Source: Corynebacterium sp. ES2730-CONJ
GTDB lineage: Bacteria; Actinomycetota; Actinomycetes; Mycobacteriales; Mycobacteriaceae
NCBI RefSeq assembly: GCF_024834055.1
Contig: NZ_JANUXZ010000002.1
Span: 1-64,000, forward strand
Length of the DNA: 64,000 bases
Direction: 5' to 3'
The notes beneath the pieces are model-generated. The model did not search any database. It was given only the letters and a program-made list of their open reading frames with translations, and was not told the origin of the DNA. Below, in pieces: positions 26,129-33,767 of the stretch (position 1 is its first letter; each line of letters begins with the position of its first letter). The position numbers and the translations under genes are program-made.

Positions 26129-26398
26129 TATGATTGCCCGTTTCACACCCATCCGATTACGCGATATTAGTCCACTCTATAAACCGACAACCCCCACTCC
26201 CCAAAAAATAGGCTTACACCACATCCAAAGTTAGAATATGCGAAGAATCATTCACCCTGGCAGCATCGTCATTTCGACCGATTTCTCGATCACATTTTCG
26301 GCCTAGCGGGGTGAAGTGTCCACATCGTAGTGGACGATGATTCTCAGTCGTGTTCCGCGTTCAGTGATCAAGCAACAAAAGTAGGAGTCTCAGCCCGC
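26129..26398. other. upstream region of hsdM
   Basis: 270 bp with no gene. A small inverted repeat GTCCAC-N6-GTGGAC lies at 26318-26335, 60-80 bp before the hsdM start, and could be a regulatory site. The frame of hsdM stays open to 26330, but the better ribosome binding site supports the start at 26399. Confidence 0.4.
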
Positions 26399-28333
26399 AT
26401 GACCTCATCAACTTCGCTCACCCAAGCTGTCTGGCAGACAGCAGACACCTACCTGCGCGGTGTCGTGCCCCGCCAGAACTACGGTGACTACATCCTCCCC
26501 TTCACCGTGCTGCGCCGGATCGAGTGCCTCCTGGAGCCGACCAAGGCTGATGTGCTGCAGACCATCAAGCACACGAAGTTCCCGGAGAGCATGTGGGAAG
26601 CCCTGATTCGCGCTGACCATGGCCTGTCTTTCTATAACACCTCAGAATTGTCGCTGGGGGTGATCGGTGGCAGTGATGACCACGTCAAACAGGGCATGCT
26701 CACTTACCTGGATGCCTTCTCTGACAATGTCCGCAGCATCTGGACCGCCTTTAAGTTCCCGGAGCTGCTGGCCAAACTCGAGGAGAATAACGTCCTGTGG
26801 GGTGTTGTCAAGCACTTTGCGGGCATCGACCTTTCCGACGATGCGCTCGGTGAAAACGCCATGGGCAACCTCTTCGAGAACCTCATGTACCGGTCCTTCT
26901 CAGAGAACGGGCAGGTCGCCGGTGAGTTCTACACCCCGCGTGATGCTATTCGCATGATGGTGGATGTCCTGCTAGCCAGTGATGATGATAGCCTCCACGG
27001 TCAGGCACCCGCACGTACCGTCTATGACCCAACCGCCGGCACCGGTGGTATGCTGCTGGTTGCCAAGCGGGCCATGGAGGAACTCAACCCCCATGTCGAG
27101 GTATCTGTCTACGGGCAGGAGATGATGGCCGAGTCCCTAGCACTGGGCAAATCCGATCTCATCGTCTCCGGTATTTCACCGGATGCCATCCGCGACGGCG
27201 ATACCCTGGTCAATGACCGCTACGAGGGTGAACTTTACGACTACGTGCTCGCCAACCCGCCGTACGGTACCGACTGGAAGCGCTCCAAGGGCGCGGTGGA
27301 GCGAGAATCCAAGATCGAGGGCTCACGCTTCAGTCATGGTCTGCCGCCGGTCTCGGACGGTCAGATGCTGTTCCTATGCCATGTGGTGCACAAGCTCAAG
27401 GAACGCGAGCACGGCACCACCAAGGGTGGACGGGCCGGTGTGGTCACCAACGGCTCACCGCTGTTTACCGGTGGACCCGGATCCGGTCCTGATCAGATCC
27501 GTAACTGGCTAATCAACGGCAACTTCATCGACGCGATCATCGCGCTGCCGACGGACATGTTCTACAACACCGGTATCGCCACCTACGTGTGGATTCTGGA
27601 CAAGAACAAAGAACCTCGGCGTGACGGCAAAATCCAGCTAATCGATGCCACTGGCACCTGGTCGCCCATGCGCAAAGGCATGGGCAACAAGCGCCGTGAG
27701 TTCTCTGAGGAAGACCGGAAGTTCATCCTCGGCATTTATAGTGCCTTCGAAGACGCTGATCCGGAGTACTCCAAAATCGTCACCCCTGATGAACTGGGCT
27801 TTGTGGATGTTCCCATGTACCGGATCAAGCGCTACTCGGTGTCGGTCACCGATGAGACCGTTGATGCTGCTATGGACCATAAGCAGGCATTCACCGGCCA
27901 TGAGGCTGCAATCCGGTCCTGTGAAGGGGTGGCGTGGAATGATTTGCCGGCTCATTTGCGCACGGCTGCCAAGGCAGCTGGCCTGAAGATGGGTGTCGGA
28001 CTGCTCGGCCACATCATGAATGCACTCGCCATCGAGGATGAGCACGCACCGGAGGCTGTTGATCACCGCGGCAACAAAGTCATTGATAAGGCCTCCAAAA
28101 TCACTGAGCGAATTCCGCTGACTGAGGATGTGGATTCCCACATGGAACGTGAGGTGCTGCCGTTTGCACCCGATTTGGTGTGGGACATGGCTGAGTCCAA
28201 GGTGGGCTATGAGATCCCCATGACCAGGCTGTTCTACAAGCCCGAGGAGATGCCCTCACTCGAGGAGCTCGACGCTGAGATCGAGACTGTCCTCGAGTCC
28301 ATCCGTGCTCGTTTTCAAGAGGTCAAAGAATGA
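26399..28333 (+). CDS. hsdM: type I restriction-modification methyltransferase subunit
   Basis: A 644-residue adenine N6-methyltransferase subunit. It has a HsdM_N helical domain (about 5-145), AdoMet-binding motif DPTAGTGG (210-217) and catalytic NPPY (286-289). With HsdS it methylates the target and with HsdR completes the restriction complex. The ATG at 26399 follows GTAGGAG. Its TGA overlaps the hsdS ATG (ATGA), so translation is coupled. Usual HsdM sizes are 500-680 residues, so it is intact. Confidence 0.96.
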   Translation: MTSSTSLTQAVWQTADTYLRGVVPRQNYGDYILPFTVLRRIECLLEPTKADVLQTIKHTKFPESMWEALIRADHGLSFYNTSELSLGVIGGSDDHVKQGMLTYLDAFSDNVRSIWTAFKFPELLAKLEENNVLWGVVKHFAGIDLSDDALGENAMGNLFENLMYRSFSENGQVAGEFYTPRDAIRMMVDVLLASDDDSLHGQAPARTVYDPTAGTGGMLLVAKRAMEELNPHVEVSVYGQEMMAESLALGKSDLIVSGISPDAIRDGDTLVNDRYEGELYDYVLANPPYGTDWKRSKGAVERESKIEGSRFSHGLPPVSDGQMLFLCHVVHKLKEREHGTTKGGRAGVVTNGSPLFTGGPGSGPDQIRNWLINGNFIDAIIALPTDMFYNTGIATYVWILDKNKEPRRDGKIQLIDATGTWSPMRKGMGNKRREFSEEDRKFILGIYSAFEDADPEYSKIVTPDELGFVDVPMYRIKRYSVSVTDETVDAAMDHKQAFTGHEAAIRSCEGVAWNDLPAHLRTAAKAAGLKMGVGLLGHIMNALAIEDEHAPEAVDHRGNKVIDKASKITERIPLTEDVDSHMEREVLPFAPDLVWDMAESKVGYEIPMTRLFYKPEEMPSLEELDAEIETVLESIRARFQEVKE

Positions 28334-29505
28334 GTCACTTCGGAGCAGTATCGACCGTTTCCCTTCAATTTATTTCTCATATCTATGCCGGAGGAACTCC
28401 CGACAAGAAGGTAGCTCGATACTGGGAAAATGGAACGGTACCTTGGATTAACTCGGGCACGGTCAATCAAGGTTTAGTGACTCAACCGTCCACTTTTATT
28501 ACCGAAGAAGCCTTCGGTAATTCATCAACGAAATGGGCGCGAAAAGACGATCTGATCGTAGCCCTCGCTGGTCAAGGTAAGACTAAAGGAAAGGTTGCGC
28601 AAATGGGAATTGATGCGTGCGTTAACCAGTCCATGTCCGTAATCCACGTACGCGACACATCGAGATTTATCCCTAGGTTCGTGTTTTACTCCGTCCATTC
28701 TCAATACCTAGATATTCGATTTATGGCTGGTGGGGATAAGCGTGATGGTCTTAATCTCCAGCACATCGGCGCAATTCGTGTACCTCATCTGCCTGTCGCT
28801 ACCCAGCAGCGCATTGCTGACTACCTGGATCGGGAGACCGCCGAGATCGACGCTGCGGTGGCCGACCTGGACAGGTACGTGGAGCTGCTGGAGAAGCGTC
28901 GGAGCATCTTGATTGCCGACTCCATGGACTCCGCCCCCCCTACATCCTTGGTGAAGACTGTGCGAAACCTCGAGACTTTTGGTTGGCTAGAGCTGGGGCG
29001 CGGAAAGGTGATATCTAAGGAGGATATGCAAAGTGCCCCTGGAGATTATCCCGTGTACTCTTCGGCGTTCACAGATAACGGCTTATTTGGAAAGTACGGT
29101 AAGTATCTTTTTGACGACGAACGTATATCTTGGTCTATAGATGGCGGCGGGATGCCCTTTTATAGACACAAGCATTTGTATTCACTTACGAATGTGAGTG
29201 GGTGGATGAGGGTTGTTGAGGCCTCGGTTCTTGACATCAAGTACCTCTATTATGCGGTGCTTAATGAGTGGTATAGGAACTCGTTCGATTACGCATTTAA
29301 AGCCCACCCTTCAGTAATCAGAGATTTATATCTCATCCCACTCCCACCACTGGATGCCCAGCGCCGCATTGCTGACTACCTGGATCGGGAGACCGCCGAG
29401 ATCGACTCCCTCATCGCTGAATCCACAAAGCTCCGTGATCTTCTGCTCAAGCGTCGTTCTGTTCTTATTACTGAGGTCGTTACCGGCCGGAAGGAGGTTC
29501 AATAA
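28330..29505 (+). CDS. hsdS: type I restriction-modification specificity subunit
   Basis: A 391-residue subunit with two target-recognition domains (about 1-155 and 215-345), each followed by a conserved helix. The helices share ADYLDRETAEID, encoded by exactly the same 42 bp at 28810-28851 and 29365-29406. The recognition domains look AT-richer than the flanking genes, as is usual for exchanged TRDs. A C7 tract (28934-28940) lies after the first conserved helix: losing one C gives a stop about five codons later, gaining one gives a stop about 25 codons later, either leaving a half-subunit. Confidence 0.95.
   Translation: MSHFGAVSTVSLQFISHIYAGGTPDKKVARYWENGTVPWINSGTVNQGLVTQPSTFITEEAFGNSSTKWARKDDLIVALAGQGKTKGKVAQMGIDACVNQSMSVIHVRDTSRFIPRFVFYSVHSQYLDIRFMAGGDKRDGLNLQHIGAIRVPHLPVATQQRIADYLDRETAEIDAAVADLDRYVELLEKRRSILIADSMDSAPPTSLVKTVRNLETFGWLELGRGKVISKEDMQSAPGDYPVYSSAFTDNGLFGKYGKYLFDDERISWSIDGGGMPFYRHKHLYSLTNVSGWMRVVEASVLDIKYLYYAVLNEWYRNSFDYAFKAHPSVIRDLYLIPLPPLDAQRRIADYLDRETAEIDSLIAESTKLRDLLLKRRSVLITEVVTGRKEVQ
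28810..28851 (+). repeat. 42-bp exact repeat in hsdS (copy 1)
   Basis: Identical to 29365-29406. It encodes the first central conserved helix and can serve for homologous exchange or deletion of the second recognition domain. Confidence 0.9.
29365..29406 (+). repeat. 42-bp exact repeat in hsdS (copy 2)
   Basis: Identical to 28810-28851; it encodes the C-terminal conserved helix. Spacing between copies is 555 bp, a multiple of 3, so recombination would delete the second TRD in frame. Confidence 0.9.
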
Positions 29506-29507
29506 TC

Positions 29508-32500
29508 ATGGGTATTTCGTCCACGATGGAAAGGGCGTTCGAGGACACCATCGTCAACCATCTTTCCGCCCACGGGTGGCTGACCGGCACCGGCAATGCT
29601 GGCGCTAGCAGTAACGCCGGCTGGGACAAGGCCCGGGCGCTGTATATCCCTGACGTGCTGCACTGGCTTGAGGCCCAGTACCCGGAGGAGTTTGCCAAAG
29701 CGGTCCCCGAGTCGTCGACGGGTGTGCAGCGTGATGTCCACATCGCCAAGCTCCTGGACCGTCTGGCCGAGATGCTGGATAAGGCACCGATCCTCAACGC
29801 GCGGACCAAGAAGGTCCAGCACGGGCTGCTCGGTACCCTGCGTAACGGCTTCTCCCACGCCCAGCGTGGCCAGATGAACGCCACCTTCGGCCCGATGGTG
29901 GCATTCCATCCTGAAAACCCGCTCTACACCAGTGCTGTCGAGCAAGCCCGTCACAACCGGCTCCGGGTGCTGCGCCAGGTGCCCTTCGATGTCACCGGCA
30001 CCGACACACTTGATCTGGTACTCACCGTCAACGGTATTCCGGTGGCCACCCTGGAACTGAAGACCGATAACACCCAGGCAGTGCGTGATGCCGTCAAGCA
30101 GTACAAGCAGGACCGCAAGCCGACGAAGAACCGGCCCCTGCTCAAGCCTGGCCGGGCACTGGTGCACTTTGCCGTGTCCAACCAGGAGGTCTACATGACC
30201 ACCGTGCTGGCGGGCCTGGACACCTTCTTTCTGCCCTTCAACCAGGGCAACGACGGCCATGCCGGCAACCCGGCCAACCCAACTGGCTCTGACACCGCCT
30301 ACCTATGGGAGGAGGTGTTCGCACCGGAGCTGTTCCTGCGTATCCTGCGCGACTATGCCCTCTGGGAGCCGTCGTCGAAGGGGAACAAGGGTCGACTGAT
30401 CTTCCCGCGCTACCACCAGCTGCGGGCCACCGAGAAGGTCATCGACGACATCGCCGAGCGTGCCCGGACCACCGGCAGAGGTGCTGGTGGTCGCTACCTG
30501 ATCCAGCACTCAGCAGGCTCAGGTAAGACCAAGACAATTGCGTGGCTGGCCCACCGGGCGGGCCGTGTCATCGACATGGCCGGCAAGCCGGTATTCGACT
30601 CGGTCATCGTGGTCACCGACCGCACCGTGCTTGATGACAACATCAAGGAGGGCTTGGACCTGCTGCGTGCCTCCGAGGGCCTGGTGGTCAACGTCAACAA
30701 CGAACTCGGCTCCAAGTCTAAGACGCTAGAGGCGGCTCTTTCTCGGGGTGGGCACATCATCTCGTGCACCATCCAGACCTTCCCGGCGCTGGCGAAGATG
30801 ATGGAGAAGTCTCCGGCCCTTAGCGGGCGCAACTACTGTGTGATCATGGATGAGGCCCACTCCTCCCAGCACGGTGAGGCCGCCACCCGACTGCGTGAGA
30901 TCCTCGTTGACGTTGAGGTTCCTGAGGGCGAGGACATCGGCGCTGATGATGTCCTGCTGGCCATGGACAAGGCAGTGACCAACTCCCCGAACTTGAGTTT
31001 TATTGCGCTAACAGCCACCCCGAAAGCAAAAACCCTGGCCGCGTACGGAGCTGTGGACCCGCACAACCCTGACCGTCGTGTCGCATTCGATACCTACCAG
31101 ATGAGTCAGGCCATCGAGGAGGGCTTCATCCTCGATGTGCTGGCCAACTACTCCACCTACCAGATGTTCGCTAGCATCCGTGATGCGCTGGGGAGGGAGG
31201 AGACAGTCAACTTCGGTGAAGCGGTCTCCGATATGGTGCGTTTCGTGCGCCTGCACCCGACCTCGATTGCCCAGAAGGTGGAGGTCACCGTCGAACATTT
31301 TCGGCGCAACGTCATGCACCACCTGGGTGGCACCGCCAAGGCCATGGTGGTGGCAGCTGACCGGATGTCGGCGGCGACCTGGTCGCACAAAATGAACGAG
31401 TATATAGCCAAGCGCGGCTACACGGACATGACCACCCTGGTGGCGTTCTCTGGGTCGTTGACCTACGGAAAGGGAGACGAGGCCATGGAGGTTACCGAGG
31501 CGTCGATGAACGGTGTGCGCGATACCGCCGGGCACTTCCGTGAGCATGACGAGGCGAAGGTGCTCATCGTGGCGAACAAGTTCCAGACCGGGTTTGATGA
31601 GCCGCGCCTATGTGCGATGTATGTTGACCGAAAGCTCTCCGGTGTGCAGGCTGTGCAAACCCTGTCGCGGCTCAACCGGGTGTTCCCGGACAAGCCCAAG
31701 CCGATGGTGGTGGACTTCATCAACGAGCCGTCCGCTATTCTGGAGTCCTTCAGGCCTTATTACCGGGATGCCTACATCGAGGACGAGATCCCCGCTAACG
31801 CTTTGGCGGATCTGGGTGATGTCCTGGATGCCGCCGCGTTCTACACCCCGGACGAGCTCGACAAACTGGCCGATGCCTACATAGCGCATGAGGATGCCGA
31901 AACCCTGCAGGGGCTGGTGGCGCCGATCCGGGCCCGGTGGAATGATCACATGCGTGATGCCCGTCTGAAGCTGGACAAGGAGGCCTACGATACCGGTAAG
32001 TCTTTTAGGGCCAACCTCATCAAGTACACCCATGCCTGGGAGTTTCTCAGCCAGATCGTCGATTTCCAGGACGCGCTGCTGCATAAACGGGCGATTGTCG
32101 CCGGTCTGCTGGCCAAGAACCTCAACCTCGAGCGTCAGGACGATGACGATGACTATACCGTCGGCATTGAACTGGTGGGAGTCTCCGTCGAGCCGACATC
32201 AGACGAACAGGATCTGGAACTGGCCGCACACGACCCCGAGGGGAAGCTGAGGCTGCCAGGCTTTGACGGTCGTCCGGTCGGCAGTCACTCGCCTGTGCAA
32301 GCCGCATTCGATGAGGCCGTAGACCAAGTGAACCAACTGCTGGCGAAGGCCGGTCTGGACTCATCAAACCAAGCTGCCGGCAACGCAGTTCGAGCAAGTT
32401 ACGGCATCTTGGCGGCAGACACCACTGTGCAGGCATTAACGCGGGAGAACGACCCGACACAGGTAGCCGGCACCGACACCTTCAGGAACAAGGGACTCGG

Positions 32501-32639
32501 GGCCATCGTCACCGCCGCCAGACAGTCCAACGAGGTTTTCGAAGCTGTCACCGCCGATCCGGAGAACCTAGAAAAGTTCCTCGAAGTACTGGCGCACATG
32601 CTGGTCGCAGCACGCCAGGATGAGAGGAATAATGCATAG
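29508..32639 (+). CDS. hsdR: type I restriction endonuclease, motor subunit
   Basis: A 1043-residue DNA translocase and nuclease. The N-terminal nuclease domain shows the E-x-K pair at E183/K185 (ATLELKTDN). SF2 motor motifs are Walker A in HSAGSGKT (334-341) and DEAH (448-451), with ALTATPKA as motif III and LSRLNRVF as motif VI. A C-terminal helical domain contacts HsdM/HsdS. GGAGG lies 10 nt before the ATG. It starts 2 bp after hsdS and is full length, so the system should be active if HsdS is in frame. Confidence 0.96.
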   Translation: MGISSTMERAFEDTIVNHLSAHGWLTGTGNAGASSNAGWDKARALYIPDVLHWLEAQYPEEFAKAVPESSTGVQRDVHIAKLLDRLAEMLDKAPILNARTKKVQHGLLGTLRNGFSHAQRGQMNATFGPMVAFHPENPLYTSAVEQARHNRLRVLRQVPFDVTGTDTLDLVLTVNGIPVATLELKTDNTQAVRDAVKQYKQDRKPTKNRPLLKPGRALVHFAVSNQEVYMTTVLAGLDTFFLPFNQGNDGHAGNPANPTGSDTAYLWEEVFAPELFLRILRDYALWEPSSKGNKGRLIFPRYHQLRATEKVIDDIAERARTTGRGAGGRYLIQHSAGSGKTKTIAWLAHRAGRVIDMAGKPVFDSVIVVTDRTVLDDNIKEGLDLLRASEGLVVNVNNELGSKSKTLEAALSRGGHIISCTIQTFPALAKMMEKSPALSGRNYCVIMDEAHSSQHGEAATRLREILVDVEVPEGEDIGADDVLLAMDKAVTNSPNLSFIALTATPKAKTLAAYGAVDPHNPDRRVAFDTYQMSQAIEEGFILDVLANYSTYQMFASIRDALGREETVNFGEAVSDMVRFVRLHPTSIAQKVEVTVEHFRRNVMHHLGGTAKAMVVAADRMSAATWSHKMNEYIAKRGYTDMTTLVAFSGSLTYGKGDEAMEVTEASMNGVRDTAGHFREHDEAKVLIVANKFQTGFDEPRLCAMYVDRKLSGVQAVQTLSRLNRVFPDKPKPMVVDFINEPSAILESFRPYYRDAYIEDEIPANALADLGDVLDAAAFYTPDELDKLADAYIAHEDAETLQGLVAPIRARWNDHMRDARLKLDKEAYDTGKSFRANLIKYTHAWEFLSQIVDFQDALLHKRAIVAGLLAKNLNLERQDDDDDYTVGIELVGVSVEPTSDEQDLELAAHDPEGKLRLPGFDGRPVGSHSPVQAAFDEAVDQVNQLLAKAGLDSSNQAAGNAVRASYGILAADTTVQALTRENDPTQVAGTDTFRNKGLGAIVTAARQSNEVFEAVTADPENLEKFLEVLAHMLVAARQDERNNA

Positions 32640-33528
32640 CTGACGTCCGATCTAAGTCACGGGTCCGCGACACAGTTGTGCTAACCGAAGATCCCGATGC
32701 GCCGCGCAGTTGCTCACGTCCCTGTAGTCACCGCGCTGAGTAGTACGCACGGCGCCCCACCTTCTGGACAGGCCCCGACTGGAGCGCATTCATTTGCGAC
32801 TGAGCAACCTGGCCTGCGCCCGTTGGGATCTCGAAAGAGCCGAGATTGCGGTAAAACCGGTTTTCCAGACGCTGGGTGCTGTTCCCTGGCTGCCTACTGC
32901 ACCATCTCGATGAACTCACAGCTCCCAAGGGGCCGTGGCAGTGGCTCTGGTTCCATCCGCTGCCGCCTCCAATAGCGGTTGCAGACAACGGCGGTTGATG
33001 TGTCGACTATGCCTTTTTCCGCGGCAAAGCGGCCGACCGGTGTATTGGGAGGCTCTGAGGCCCGCTGATCTCGGCTGACAGGGTCAACTGCTGCGTACCG
33101 TCCGTGCCTTCGGCCTGCACGCCGCTGCGTTTTTGCCCAGCGTCGTGTGGTTGGTCATGCCGGTGGGTGCGCTGTTGCAGGTGTTCGGTCTCGCGTCGGT
33201 GCCCGAGCAGCGTGGTGATATCGCGGCAGGTGTTTCTAACGGTGCGATTGCCTGCTTCATCCTCGGTCGGCTTTACGTCGTCGGCGTGGCGGTGGCGCTG
33301 TGACTCTCCCACGCCTTTGTTATATCCTCGTCGTCCACGCTGGATTCGGCCGCCTTGTCCAGACGAAAACTGCTGTTGAACTTAGCGGGTATATTGACGA
33401 AACGTTTGCGTGACAACGCGACAAGAGTGTAATAGGTCACACAACGCGTCGCGGCGCGGCCACCGAGGTTTTTAAACGAGCCAAGAGAACTCCACCGAGA
33501 CCCTCCAGCACTTCCGAAGCAGAAAATA
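32640..33528. other. decayed gene fragments at the island's right end
   Basis: Nearly 900 bp with no intact gene. On the plus strand 33079-33303 reads a hydrophobic stretch (LPSVVWLVMPVGALLQVFGL and FILGRLYVVGVAVAL) ending in TGA, with no start. It looks like the end of a lost membrane protein. Other open frames overlap it antisense and lack domains. Confidence 0.45.
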
Positions 33529-33563
33529 AACCCTCGCCAGGCTATGGGCCTGGCGAGGGTTTT
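33529..33563. terminator. current tRNA-fMet terminator (supplied by the island)
   Basis: CCCTCGCCAGGC (33531-33542) and GCCTGGCGAGGG (33548-33559) form a perfect 12-bp stem with AAATAAA on one side and TTTTC on the other. It lies just beyond the tRNA 3' end, inside the island. Confidence 0.85.
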
Positions 33564-33566
33564 CTA

Positions 33567-33643
<77 letters not shown>

Positions 33644-33767
33644 CCGAATTGCTTAGATCATATCTGGTCTCCGCAACGAGAAATAACTATACCCAGATCA
33701 TGCGCGCAAAGACAAATCCCCAGTACCTTCCACCTCATGGCAGCAAAAGAGTACTGGGGATCGGCTC

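Noticed and set aside
29480..30260. Long antisense open frames opposite hsdR and other GC-rich genes
   Set aside because: Shadows produced by codon bias of the real gene; no motifs or start signals.
32697..33312. Open frames on both strands at the right end of the restriction island
   Set aside because: They overlap one another, lack starts and domains; treated as decayed sequence.
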